Positions 1 to 10,847 of a DNA stretch of 64,000 bases are shown in pieces. Location: positions 63,035,977-63,099,976 of the forward strand of contig OX424555.1 of the NCBI GenBank assembly GCA_949152475.1, written 5' to 3'. The notes beneath the pieces are model-generated. The model was not told the origin of the DNA. It searched no databases and saw only the letters and a program-made list of their open reading frames with translations. The stretch is from Terebella lapidaria (Eukaryota; Annelida; Polychaeta; Terebellida; Terebellidae). The position numbers and the translations under genes are program-made. Every line of letters starts with the position of its first letter. Within the stretch, counting starts at the first letter, position 1.

Positions 1-136
1 ACACTATCTCTGAAAGTGTATATCTGAAAGCTACTCCGTATGTTTTTATATCATACACAGTCCTTTGGAAGTCTCGTCTGTCTAGATGTTTCAAGGAACA
101 GCACGAGTGAATAGCTGTAATGCTAGAGTCGTGGTC
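1..136. other. Flank of the LINE
   Basis: No gene or repeat is recognised here. It borders the 3' end of the minus-strand LINE. No clear target-site duplication can be paired with the other end, whose exact position is unknown. Confidence 0.3.
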
Positions 137-160
137 TAAGTAAAATAAGTAAGTAAGTAA
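137..160 (-). repeat. TTAC microsatellite 3' tail of the LINE
   Basis: On the minus strand the element ends in tandem TTAC units with one variant unit. CR1-like LINEs usually end in short tandem words of this kind, used by the reverse transcriptase when it starts copying. An AATAAA-like word lies just before it. Confidence 0.75.
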
Positions 161-294
161 AATTTTATTTAACGTCGATAAAAGGTACAATATAAACATT
201 AGCCGAAGCTAGTAATCGACATGAAACGATACATGAATGACAACAGGGATGATTGTATACAGATGAGCGGTGAAAAGAAACAGTGGTTCGGTTC

Positions 295-3255
295 TCATAA
301 TTTGCCTAGTTTGCACAAGTGACAGCTTTGACATCCACATTTTGGATTCCATTTTATCAAATTGCTTTTGAATTCTTTCAATTCCGTATTGTGTTTAATT
401 TCAGACGGTAGTAGATTCCATAAACACGCTCCTTGATAAGACAAAGTATTTTTGCCATAGTTGATAGTATTAAAATAGGGCAATTTGAGTGATAAGTCAT
501 TGCGAAGGTCATAGGTACATGTCTTAACGGTATATATATCATGCAAGTACGATGGACATTTTTGGTTGATTATTTTGAAAACATTAACCAGGAGATTTCT
601 TACCCGGTTAACATACATGGACGGTTGTCCTGCATGCTCTCTAAGAGCTGTGGGACTGGATTTAAAATCATTATATATGTACCGTAACGCCCGAAGTTGA
701 ATTTTTTCAATTTTGCGTGCGTCGTTTATCGAACAGAAATGGGTAATAGAAGAACAGTATTCAAAATGTGACAATATAAACGAATAAAATAGCACCAGTT
801 TACTGTCAATACTCAAGGTTTTAGACAGGCGTGCTAGCACATTAATTTTTCTTCCCGCTTTTTGACATATATGAGACATGTGTTCATGGAAGGTAAGCTT
901 TCTGTCAATATGTAGTCCAAGTAGCTTGACTGCGTCAACATTTTTTACAACAGAATTATCAATTGTAATTTCATTGTTGTGCTTTTCATGATCGAAAATG
1001 ATTAGTTGAAATTTATCAGGGTTGGCCTTGAGATGGTTTGCCTTAAACCAACCCACCATAAAAGTGCCCAGGCCCTGGAGGTTAGTCAGAACCTCCGTCA
1101 GACTTGTGCCTTGACAGCATACTGTTGTATCATCCGCATAATTGTAGACATCACTAGTTTTACTTGTATCTATGATGAGATCATTTATATGTACGTTGAA
1201 AGCAAATGGACCAAAGAGTGATCCTTGAGCCGCCCCCTTGTAAATATATTCCCAGTCACTGCATACATTTCCAAGTTTGACACGTTGTTTCCTTCTCATG
1301 AAATAACTAGCTACGAGGCAACATGCCGTTTTGCTGAGCCCATATGCAGATAATTTAGCGATTAATAGTTGGTGCGGTAAACAATCGAATGCCTTAGATA
1401 GGTCTGTAAGTAATACTCCATAGATTTTTTTATCGTCAAGACTTGCCTTACATTGCTCTGTGAACCTACATAAAACATTCTCACAACCATGGCCTTTCCG
1501 AAAACCTGACAGATATGGCGACATATGATTTTCCATGTACGGACCAAGTTGGTCCAGGAGAATGCTTTCAAATATTTTGGAGATGCTAGGGAGAATGCTA
1601 ATAGGTCGATAATTTTGTTTAGATGTGCTATCACCCTTCTTATGCACTGGAGTGACTTCAGCATATTTAAGGGAGTTGGGAAAGACAGAGTTTAAAATAC
1701 ACATATTTATAGTGTAACAAATAGGACCACTTATGGCCTCTGCACCCATTTTCAGTAATCGAGGCGGTATAGCATCATAACCTGTAGACTTTCGGGGGTT
1801 TAGATTTTTGAACTTCTCGTATACTATGTCTTCACTTATTTGTTTGAAATTGAAGCTCTGGGTGGGGTTCATGCTGGGTAGATTTTGTATGCTAGATATA
1901 CTGCTATGTGTTACATACTTCTCATTCATTATGTCTACGTCAGTGATGGTACAACCTGTTATTCTGTCATCATCACCAATATGTTTAGCTACATCAATGA
2001 AGAATGAATTCATCACGGAACAAACTTCTCGTGGCTGATTTACAACTTGTCCTTCGTCAACAAGCGTGAGTGTATCATAGTTAGTTATCTGCTTGTCACT
2101 TATTAGGGGTTTTACAATTTTCCAGAACCCTTTACTATCAGTAGTTGATGAACAATTCTTTTTCATATAAGAACGAGCACTTTCTTTACTTAGTTTAACC
2201 ACATAATTGCGATGTTTTCGATACAGCTCCCAGTTTCGACTGGTGGAACGCTTCTGGTAATCTCGCCTGAGCTTGTTTTTGTAATTTATTTCCTTTCTAA
2301 GTTTGCCATTCATGTACGGAACCTGTGTTCCCTTTATTTTCTTGGTTTTGGGAGGTGCATTTTCATCTATGATTTGTTTGATCAGGGTTTCTTGAAACCA
2401 ATATGTATCATCAGGCGAGTCAAATATTTCTGCTACTTGAAATGGGGCTTCATATATATCCCGAATATACCGATCTTCATCAAAATGCTTATAGGATCGA
2501 TATTTGATAACCCTGGAAGTTGTTTTTGGAATGTGGATTTTTGTAGCGAGACAAACCATGTGATGGTAGTCACTGAGACCTGTATCGAAAGCTATGACAC
2601 CCTGTAATCGCTTCGGTACATTACTCAATATCACATCAATAAGCGTAGGGTCTGTGATATTTTTGTAACATGTGGGTGACTTTACCATGTTTTTAAAACC
2701 ATTTACATCTAGAATATCGGATAAACAGTTAGTTTTACAATTCATATTGATATTCAGGTCCCCGGCTATAATCACATTGGTACTAATACTGTTACACCTA
2801 GTGATAAAAGAATCCATTATTTCTTTGAATGCTCGATCATTAACTTTAGGTTGTTTGTATACACTGCATAATAACCATTTTGTGGTACTGATGGTGAGTT
2901 CCATTGCGATACACTCTATCCTACCAGATTCACATTCGATATTTTCAATTTCGGTCAGTCTACATTGGACAATATCATTTCTGACAAATACCATTAAACC
3001 ACCCATATGGCGAGTACAATCTTGCCTATAAACATTGAAACCTGGTATGCAGAATTGAGCAACTGGAAACGTTTCGTCAAGTTTCGTTTCTTGGATACAT
3101 AAAATGTCTAATAACCCCTTCGTTAAACATTCGGAGAGCTGAGCGTGCTTGTGACGAACACTATTTATATTAATTAGTCCGATTTTAAGACATGATTTGT
3201 ATTTTGCATAAAATGGCACTAGATCATAAAAGTTGTCGAATTCCCCAATGTTCAA
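295..3255 (-). CDS. LINE ORF2: AP endonuclease plus reverse transcriptase
   Basis: The protein (986 aa counted from the TTG codon at 3253-3255) nicks target DNA and copies the element RNA at the nick. Residues about 23-235 form an APE-type endonuclease, with CIQETK (Glu about 56), GDLNIN (Asp/Asn about 166-168) and SDYHH (about 229). Residues about 485-760 form the reverse transcriptase, with the LTDLSKAFD block near 616, AAQGSLFGP near 676 and the catalytic YADD at about 706-709. The C-terminal part carries a Cys/His group (CGCQSCHLC). The frame starts with TTG, not ATG, and is open right back to the ORF1 stop at 3337; the first clear in-frame ATG (about residue 88) falls inside the endonuclease. 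Translation therefore probably depends on stop readthrough or reinitiation after ORF1. Confidence 0.92.
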   Translation of the reverse strand: MNIGEFDNFYDLVPFYAKYKSCLKIGLININSVRHKHAQLSECLTKGLLDILCIQETKLDETFPVAQFCIPGFNVYRQDCTRHMGGLMVFVRNDIVQCRLTEIENIECESGRIECIAMELTISTTKWLLCSVYKQPKVNDRAFKEIMDSFITRCNSISTNVIIAGDLNINMNCKTNCLSDILDVNGFKNMVKSPTCYKNITDPTLIDVILSNVPKRLQGVIAFDTGLSDYHHMVCLATKIHIPKTTSRVIKYRSYKHFDEDRYIRDIYEAPFQVAEIFDSPDDTYWFQETLIKQIIDENAPPKTKKIKGTQVPYMNGKLRKEINYKNKLRRDYQKRSTSRNWELYRKHRNYVVKLSKESARSYMKKNCSSTTDSKGFWKIVKPLISDKQITNYDTLTLVDEGQVVNQPREVCSVMNSFFIDVAKHIGDDDRITGCTITDVDIMNEKYVTHSSISSIQNLPSMNPTQSFNFKQISEDIVYEKFKNLNPRKSTGYDAIPPRLLKMGAEAISGPICYTINMCILNSVFPNSLKYAEVTPVHKKGDSTSKQNYRPISILPSISKIFESILLDQLGPYMENHMSPYLSGFRKGHGCENVLCRFTEQCKASLDDKKIYGVLLTDLSKAFDCLPHQLLIAKLSAYGLSKTACCLVASYFMRRKQRVKLGNVCSDWEYIYKGAAQGSLFGPFAFNVHINDLIIDTSKTSDVYNYADDTTVCCQGTSLTEVLTNLQGLGTFMVGWFKANHLKANPDKFQLIIFDHEKHNNEITIDNSVVKNVDAVKLLGLHIDRKLTFHEHMSHICQKAGRKINVLARLSKTLSIDSKLVLFYSFILSHFEYCSSITHFCSINDARKIEKIQLRALRYIYNDFKSSPTALREHAGQPSMYVNRVRNLLVNVFKIINQKCPSYLHDIYTVKTCTYDLRNDLSLKLPYFNTINYGKNTLSYQGACLWNLLPSEIKHNTELKEFKSNLIKWNPKCGCQSCHLCKLGKL

Positions 3256-3336
3256 ATCATCGAGGTTTGCTGGGTCATCGTCAGAGTTGGTTACAGTTGG
3301 TTGATGATCGATGGCACAGTCATCGTGGCCAATTTC

Positions 3337-4884
3337 CTATGTCGTGTGTCGGTCATTCATGCCCCATCGGTGCGAGTTTGTTGATCTGTCGTGTACCCGA
3401 GAGTGATGCTTTGCCTTGTGGCCGTCTTTCCCACACAGTCTGCAGTCCAGGGGATAGCTGTATCGACATTTCCTAGTGTTGTGGTTACTTTCTCCACAAT
3501 TACCGCACGGATGGGCTGGCGATGTTATGCTGAACATTGATGCTCCACGCGAAGTTTGGTACATGTAGTCATGTGAGGTTTGACTGCTACGAGAGGTTGG
3601 ATGGTCGCTAGGTGTTGGATGGGGTGCAGCCTTACGTCGGGCGTTATTCCAGAACGGATGCTTGAATCCATCGTTCCTCTGCTCCTCTGTTGTTTGAGAT
3701 ACGTTCGTCGTACGTCTCCGTCTGTCGACCCATACGCTGTTACTAGGGTTCTTCAAGGGTAACCCTAGGTTCTTCGCGAGACGGTTTGTAGCCTGCCTGG
3801 TTAGATGGACCCCATCAGCGAGCAGATAGCCATCGTTTATCGAGCCATCGGCGAGGTGGAACATTGGGTCGTTGTTAATGAAAGTCCAGTTTTCGTCAGA
3901 GCACATACTCTGCAGTGCAGCATTGACAGCGTTAATTTTTTCACTTGAGGAACTGTCGGAGATTCTTGGACATACACTGGACACCGCTATGTCACGTGCC
4001 TTGCTCTTCACGCTCGTACACAGGGCATTGAAGTCTCCGATGATGTCCGTAGTTGTGCGCCCAGTATCGCAGTCATTCCCGCCACAGACAATTATAGCCT
4101 TGTCGAAATCATTGTCATTTATTTGATCAACTTCGTTGCACAGATCCTTGAGGAGGGCGCCTCGCTGACATTTGATCACGGTGTTACATAATTTGTTCTG
4201 ATCGATGTCGCGAATAACGCTACTGCCCAGCAGCATGGTTTTGGGTTTCTGGCGAAATCCCTGCCAATTTCCATGTGCTTGAAGTTGGGTCAGTGTGGAT
4301 AAGTTTTTTCTTAATTCTGCGTTCTCATCGGATATGCGTCGAAGGCTTGCTGTAGTTTCTTCCAGTTTGTTTGTCAAACGCTCGTGTAGATTTTCAAACT
4401 GATCTATTCTCTCTAGAAGACAATTCACGTTTGATACAAGATTGTTTATGGTTATCTTCTGATCTTGGACGATTTCCAAGATTTTAGATACGACTGCCGG
4501 GGTTTTGCGGCAGTTGGGACATGTCCATATGCCTATGATATCTGATTCCTTTTCTGCTACACAACTGGGGTGTATCCACAGTTGGCATAAATGACACTGT
4601 ATGAGCGTTACTTTAGATTGAGATGTCTCTTTACACTCAGGCAAACATACCTGTGATTGTCTCTTTTTTTGCAGTTTCCTTTGTGATTTACCAGTTTTAC
4701 TTTGAATGTCCGTCTGCGATGTTTGAGAAGCGGAGATCTGTGTGGAGGTTGCCGGGGGAGATTTCAAGGCAGAGTCAAACAGCAGTAGAGTCGATTCTCG
4801 CGGTGGGTTACCTGCTTGCGGGCAGTCGATCGTCGCTAGGGTAGCGTCGCTAACGAGGTCACCCACTAGGCCCTGTGAGGCCAT
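3337..4884 (-). CDS. LINE ORF1: PHD finger, coiled coil, SGNH esterase-like domain, zinc knuckles
   Basis: A 515-aa protein from the ATG at 4882-4884, which has a good context (ACC before, G after); the open frame reaches 11 codons further but has only a TTG there. Residues about 80-125 form a C4HC3 PHD-type finger (the HPSC and WTCPNC motifs). About 134-201 are heptad-rich and should form a coiled coil. About 215-377 are an SGNH/GDSL hydrolase-like fold with LLGSSV, CGGND and DGVHLT, covering the nucleophile Ser, Gly/Asn and catalytic Asp-x-x-His blocks. About 460-473 are a CCHC knuckle and 481-494 a CCHH-type knuckle. CR1 ORF1 proteins bind element RNA; the role of the esterase is not settled. 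The stop is TAG at 3337-3339. Confidence 0.9.
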   Translation of the reverse strand: MASQGLVGDLVSDATLATIDCPQAGNPPRESTLLLFDSALKSPPATSTQISASQTSQTDIQSKTGKSQRKLQKKRQSQVCLPECKETSQSKVTLIQCHLCQLWIHPSCVAEKESDIIGIWTCPNCRKTPAVVSKILEIVQDQKITINNLVSNVNCLLERIDQFENLHERLTNKLEETTASLRRISDENAELRKNLSTLTQLQAHGNWQGFRQKPKTMLLGSSVIRDIDQNKLCNTVIKCQRGALLKDLCNEVDQINDNDFDKAIIVCGGNDCDTGRTTTDIIGDFNALCTSVKSKARDIAVSSVCPRISDSSSSEKINAVNAALQSMCSDENWTFINNDPMFHLADGSINDGYLLADGVHLTRQATNRLAKNLGLPLKNPSNSVWVDRRRRTTNVSQTTEEQRNDGFKHPFWNNARRKAAPHPTPSDHPTSRSSQTSHDYMYQTSRGASMFSITSPAHPCGNCGESNHNTRKCRYSYPLDCRLCGKDGHKAKHHSRVHDRSTNSHRWGMNDRHTT

Positions 4885-4950
4885 GGTCAAGCCTGCAGTC
4901 CAAAATGGCCTGGTCAATCAACCGTGATCTATGAAATTGTCCAATATTAT

Positions 4951-6063
4951 GGCCAAATATTATTATCTCGAAAACGTTGCCGTTTATCCCAATGATACTG
5001 GATTGTAAATGCTTCACGATGGTCTACGTGACTTTATGATGCAATCCGGAGATAGTGGAGCCAATAGACCTTTCGATTTCAGTAATATTTTGGATAATTC
5101 ATGCACTCGTTGTCACCGGCATCTCCAACATAACGCATTCTATCTGTGCTTCAAAATCAGTAACTTCAAAATCAGTATATCTGAGAATCCACTCAATGTA
5201 GACGCACGAAACGTATGATTTGATCGAGATAATTAACCATATGGCTAAATTATGAACATCAATGACAACACACACAATTCTGCATAATAAATCAGTATTG
5301 ATATACCAACAATGCCCAAGGGGTATCCTGCTATACTGATAGCGCCCGAGTTTTAACATCCAAGGCATATATTCCCTCTGCAAGTTGACACCGCACATGG
5401 CAGACTGGAAACTAGACTGCAAAGGGATGCAAGAAACATCTCATTTGATTTTATATGTCGTCCGGGAGATGATATGCTATTATGATATATGATAACAATT
5501 ATGACAAAATTTCCCGGTACATATGATCTGAATGAACAAGTAAAATAAAATATTTATCACAAAATATACTCAAAAGGCAAAACCGTGCCCATCTTTCCCC
5601 CATTGCCCACCTTCCTAAAGTCACGTCGGGGAACCTGAGCGACAATCCTCGGAGTCGATTCAGATGAACCTCGGATGAAATCTGTTGTCATATGATTGTT
5701 GCCATATAATTGTTTGTATTCGATGAGTGTTTGGTGCAAATGTGATCTATAAACATGTTGCAGAGCAATATAAATGTGTGCTGCAGTGACAGTATCCCAC
5801 AAATGTGTCGTATCGGTACTCATCAAACAATACACACAACAACTCTGGTGTATGCACACGTTGGGCGATAACTCGAGAATCGGCTGGCTGAAAATGGATA
5901 AACAGGAATGATACATAGTACAGAGGATCGCTCTGTGCGCCTTCTGTCATCCAAACACATCCTCCATATCTGTGCACATGTGTCATTGTATAAAGCGATG
6001 GAATAATGCCAGAAAATACTTAATTTCGTTATTTCCAACTCTGCAACGAACATCCTTGGAACT
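4951..6063. other. Spacer, nothing recognised
   Basis: AT-rich sequence. The first part may belong to the 5' end of the LINE. Open frames here are short and show no recognisable motif. Confidence 0.3.
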
Positions 6064-6632
6064 ATACTCTGATTTTTCTAACTTGTTTACACCGGTTTTT
6101 AACGATATCTTTGCAATGCTAAATGGTATCGTTCTATAACTTGGCATACTTCACCTCGGAGAGAAACGGCAATTTCTACCAAATTTCAGACTTCTATCGC
6201 AATAATTGAAGAAGTTGGCAATCTACCCCAATGTTAAATTTCAGCCAAAAACCGGATCTCGAGAATCTGAGCTTATTCGACGATTTGATCTTGTTTACAT
6301 CCACCAGGATTCGAAGTATTGTTGTAATTTTAGACCCGATGACACATTGGGGTGTATTCTACACAAACATGTTGATTTTGAAAGATTGCATTACTACAAA
6401 ACCGAGCAAATGCACGAAATTATGTGCGGACCCAGAAATTAAATGACAGGGCTAAATTTAACATAAGGGTAGATTGCCAACTTCTTCAATTTTCGTGATA
6501 AAAGTCTGATATTCGGTAAATAATTGCCGTTTGACTCCCAGGTGAAGTGTGCCAAGTTATAGAACGATAGCATTTAGCATCGCAAAAATATCAGCGAAAA
6601 ACTGTGTAAACCAGTTAGAAAAATCAGAGTAT
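6064..6632. mobile_element. Fold-back MITE, family A copy 1 (complete)
   Basis: A 569-bp element that starts ATACTCTGATTTTTCTAAC and ends with its inverted copy. The inverted arms are about 170 bp each (6064-6240 and 6455-6632) and diverged by roughly 10 to 15 percent by eye. The middle about 210 bp is unique and encodes nothing recognisable. TATA on both sides could include a TA target duplication, which would fit a Tc1/mariner-type mobiliser, but the ends alone do not prove this. Related copies lie at about 19120, 24922, 25867 and 59442. Confidence 0.8.
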
Positions 6633-7610
6633 ATAATTATGCAACGTTTATCCACGGAGTAAAATCCGGTCTTCATTTGTTTATGACCACGTCATTTGCG
6701 TGTGTCCTTCCGCAGGCAGAATAATAAAATATTATTATTAACGACTAGTATAGATACACATTTACTCGTTTTCAATTCATTTTTATGCAGTCATTCGATT
6801 GTTCGACACCTGTTTCCCCTGAAATTTCCTTTCTGGAAGCAGTATGTCAAATTATATTTAATTCTATGATAATTCAATCACAATCTTGAAACGGAGTCAT
6901 GATCCTGAATAACCCTTTGCTTCATGCATATAAAACACCCATTTCTCAATCTACGCCCTATGGTCGAAAACCCTTAAACGTACATGTCTTCAGGAAATTA
7001 CAATCATAACACATGATAAGACATAACTATGAAGTTATTACCTTCCAAAACTGAGATAGAATCATTTCGAATCGAATTTCACATTTCTCAGAATTTATTG
7101 TGAATGCCTCCGATCGTCTCACGTGCCAGTCAGTCTATAATCTGTTGAAATGTCTGTCCGTAACCATTGGACGCGCAAATCAAGATCTACTCTTTTATAT
7201 ATATAGCATTATGCCTATAGATCTAGACACGTATATGTAATGGATGCAATGAAGCTTAAAAAGCTGGGGTTTTTTCATCCGAAATTCTGGTTCAATCAAT
7301 TACTCAAATATCACCGCATATAGCGCTTTCCCACACAATCAATGGAAATAGCATCCGAGGATTAATGTTGCATCAACAAGGATTGTCGTTGCATCCGTTT
7401 ATTAAAGCCGTATTTTTCTCAGCCAGAGAGAAATAAAGTCGACAGTTCTCCCAGTAACTGATATCGCATGTAACACAATGTCACGACCATTGCAATCATA
7501 CTTGATTGTCTATAAGCTTAATTATTCAGTGTTCAGGACTGACACACATCGGTGCGAGTGCACCCCTAAGATGAACGCAGGGCGTGCCGACAAAACGCGG
7601 TAATAACTAG
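6633..7610. other. Spacer, nothing recognised
   Basis: AT-rich sequence without a convincing open frame, splice pattern or repeat. Confidence 0.3.
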
Positions 7611-9884
7611 GAGGCATTTCGGTGTGATGACTAATTTATAATATATACTAGATATCGACGAAAATCAAAAATGTCGACTCGGCAAAAAAATTTAAGGTCA
7701 AGGTCAAAGTTCATCTGTATACCCCTTAGACATGTTAGTCTAGAGCCACGAGTCCAAGAAAAACGTCCGTTTAGCTAAGTGACGCACTGTTTCCCGAGAT
7801 ATCGACGAAAACGAAAAATGCCGACTCGGCAAAAAAATTTGGGTCAATGTGAAAGTTCATCCATAATACCCCCATAGACATGTTTGTCTAGTGCCACGAG
7901 TCCAAAAATAACGTCTGTTTCGCTCTATGACGCACCATTTCCAAGATATCGCCGAAAACGAAAAATGCCGACTCGAGTCAAGGTCGAAGTTCATCTATAA
8001 TACGACTCAGACATATTTGTCTAGGGCGACGAGTCCAAAAATAACGTCCGTTTTCGCTCTACGGCGCACGTTTTCTGAGATATCGGCGAAAACGAAAAAA
8101 CGTCAAAATTCATCCATAATACCCCTCAGACATGTTTGTCTAGGGCGACGAGTCTCGAAATTACGTCCGTTTCGCTCTACGACGCACCATTTCCGAGATA
8201 TCGTCGAAAACGAAAAATGTCGACTCGGCGAAAAATTTCGGGTCAAGGTCAAAGTTCATCCATAATACCCCTCGGACATGTTTGTCTAGGGCGACGAGTC
8301 CAGAAATAACGTCCGTTTTGCTCTACGACGCACCGTTTCCGAGATATCGACGAAAACGAAAAATGCCGACTCGGCAAAAAAAATTCGGGTCAAGTTCAAA
8401 GTTCATCCATAATACCCCTCAGACATGTTTGTCTAGGGCGACGAGTCTCGAAATAACGTCCGTTTCGCTCTACGGCGCACCGTTTCCGAGATATCGTTGA
8501 AAACGAAAAATGTCGACTCGGCAAAAAAAATTCGGGTCAAGGTCAAAGTTCATCCATAATACCCCACAGACATGTTTGTCTAGGGCGACGAGTCCAAGAA
8601 TAACGTCCGTTTCTACGACGCACCGTTTCCGAGATATCGACGAAATCGAAAAATGCCAACTCGGCAAAAACATGCATAATACCCCTCAGACATGTTTGTC
8701 TAGGGCGACGAGTCAAAATAACGTCTATTTCGCTCTAAGACGCACCATTTTCGAGATATCGTCGAAAACGAAAAATGCCGACTCTGCAAAAAAATTTAGG
8801 GTCAAGGTCGAAGTTCATCCATAATACCCATCAGACATGTTTGTCTATGGCGACGAGACCAAAAATAACGTCCGTTTCGCTCTACGACGCACCGATTCCG
8901 AGATATCGACTAAAATGAGAAATGCCTACTCGGCAAAAAAATTTCGGGTCAAGGTCAAAGTTCATCCATAATACCCCATAGACATGTTTGTCTAGGGCGA
9001 CGATTCCAAAAATAACGTCCGTTTCGCTCTACGATGCACCGTTTCTGAGATATCGGCGAAAACGAAAAATGCCGACTCGGCAAAAAAATTTCGGGTCAAG
9101 GTCAAAGTTCATCTGTATACCCCTTAGACATGTTTGTCTACGGCGAGGAGTCCAAAAATAACGTCGGTTTCGCTCTACGACGCACCTTTTTACGAGATAT
9201 CGCCGAATACAAAAAATGCAGACTCAGCAAGAAATTTCGGGTCAAGGTCAAAGTTCATCCATAATACCCCCTTAGACATGTTTGTCTGGGGCGACGAGTC
9301 TAAAAATATTGTCCTTTTCGCTCTACGACGCACAGTTTCTGAGATATCGGTGAAAACAAAAAATGCCGACTCGGCATTTCGGGTCAAGGTCAAAGTTCAT
9401 CCATAATACCCCTCAGACATGTTTGTCTAGGGCGACGAGTCTCAAAATAACGTCCGTTTCGCTCTACGACGCACCGTTTCCGAGATATGCAGGAAACCTC
9501 AAGGATGACTGGGCGAAAACTCTTCCGACCTCTAGGTCAAAGTTCGTTTCACAGATTGATCCCAAAATCGATAGGGTTCTTTCCTGTTGGTATATGAACC
9601 TCCATACAAAGTTCTGCAGCCATTGCCTAAATAGTTATTGAGTTATCGCGCGAAAACAAAGTCCGAAAATTGACCTCAATTTCATCCTCACGGACCTCAC
9701 GGACCTCAGATCCGGCTCAAAAACTATACAGCATAGCGACATAATATATCTGAACAGTGGTGAAAATTTAAAGTCGATCCGAAGAGGCGTTCTCGAGTTA
9801 TCGCGCGTAAACGAAACCGGCGGAAGAAAAAAAAAAGAGAAGAATTCTGACAAAACCATAAAGGCATTTCTGCCGAAATGTCTT
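7611..9884. mobile_element. Non-autonomous element carrying a 13-unit tandem array (family C copy 1)
   Basis: A tandem array is followed by a fixed tail of about 370 bp (9489-9860) and a small hairpin (9861-9884, AAGGCATTTC against GAAATGTCTT). The left edge has GAGGCATTTCGGTG and the right edge its imperfect inverse, so short inverted ends are possible. The same order of array and tail recurs at 15808-16850, which shows that array and tail moved together. No transposase is encoded. The superfamily is not identifiable from the ends. Confidence 0.65.
7650..9488. repeat. Tandem array, about 13 units of about 145 bp
   Basis: Each unit runs GAGATATCG(A/G)CGAAAACG, then GACTCGGCAAAAAAA, GGTCAAGGTCAAAGTTCATC, AGACATGTTTGTCTAGGGCGA and CGTCCGTTTCGCTCTACGA. 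Units differ by point changes and short deletions; two or three are shortened. Open frames read across the array only because the units lack stops in places; they are not genes. Confidence 0.9.
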
Positions 9885-10290
9885 AAAGTTAGAATCACTT
9901 TTAAAATCAGCCAAATTTAGCATTCTTTTTTGTCACGCAATCTTGAAAGTACATTTCGAGATAGTCGGAAATATATAGAAAATATGCACAGTTCGACAAC
10001 AGATACTCAGAAAATTGCCGTTGATCGTGCATGAAAATAGTGGATAGAGAATGATCGGCCTGCCTACATTGCCGGTTGCCACAGTATCTAGACAAATACC
10101 AATGACGTCATCAGACTGTGTATGGAACTCGCCCACAAGGCGGGCCGCTTTTAGGAATAAAATGATGCAAATCTTGATTTGGAAACTGAATTTAAGCACG
10201 TAATACACATTTTCAGAACCAAATTTGTACAATTTCTCATTCTATAGACAAAATAAAGCTATCGCAGAATGAATAAATTTTGTAAATTCG
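9885..10290. repeat. Dispersed repeat E, copy 1
   Basis: About 405 bp that match 13595-14012 closely over their whole length, with small indels. Both copies hold the word CGCCCACAAGGCGGGCCGCTTT, a short stem, and end near GAATGAATAAATTTTGT. No open frame or clear inverted ends are visible, so the class (SINE-like or MITE) is unknown. This copy abuts the hairpin of the family C element. Confidence 0.75.
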
Positions 10291-10825
10291 AAAAGTGATT
10301 ATAGCTTTAATAATAGTATACTATTGCCATAAGGTTGGAACAAACTGTTGCGTGATGTGATCAGTACATTCACACATGTATCCATTCTGCATAACAATTT
10401 ACAACGAGAACCTAATCTTTCAAATCTGTTTTCCGTCGCGCATCGCTGTTGTCCTCGGCTTTTGTTTACAAAAAACTCCGAGGTTAATCTGAATCGATTC
10501 CAAGAATTGTTGCTCACTTCGAGGTTATCGCTCAGGTGCCATCGTGAAGGTATGACCCATGAATATCAGCGTAGCCATGAAATTTTGAATGACACTATAT
10601 CAACATCAAATGTTTTCAAAATTGTAAATGTTGTTATCAAAATGCTCTTCAGTGTATGAACCAGTTTTTCGGTTCAAGATGTATCTTTGTACATGTATCA
10701 GTGCGTCATTGAACTGGGAATGTCCGAGTCGGAAAATATGAACAATACAGCGGGAACGGGAACCCACATTCTCGAATAGAATTTCTCGAATAGATTTTAC
10801 TCTGTTTTGAATTTTTGTCATTGCA
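10291..10825. other. Upstream region of the DMT transporter gene
   Basis: No coding sequence is recognised. The stretch ends in a strong splice acceptor (pyrimidine-rich run then CATTGCAG, 10820-10825), so it is probably intron. A possible donor (GAAG followed by GTATGA near 10548) could end a 5' UTR exon, but this is weak. Confidence 0.35.
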
Positions 10826-10847
10826 GCTCGGCCATCCTAAAACTATC

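Larger units (their letters stand above)
137..4950 (-). mobile_element. Full-length CR1-type LINE (non-LTR retrotransposon)
   Basis: A minus-strand LINE with both reading frames open. The order in the transcript is 5' UTR, ORF1 (PHD finger, coiled coil, SGNH esterase-like domain, zinc knuckles), ORF2 (APE endonuclease and reverse transcriptase), a short 3' UTR and a TTAC-repeat tail. A PHD finger plus esterase in ORF1 and a microsatellite-like 3' tail in place of poly(A) are known traits of the CR1 group. No internal stop breaks either ORF, so the insertion looks young. ORF1 and ORF2 share one frame and are separated by a single TAG. The 5' boundary near 4950 is a guess, because no second copy is available for comparison. 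Confidence 0.9.

Noticed and set aside
7927-9641. Several 70-112 codon frames in the family C array
   Set aside because: They are the same array unit read again and again; the periodic sequence simply lacks stops in some units.
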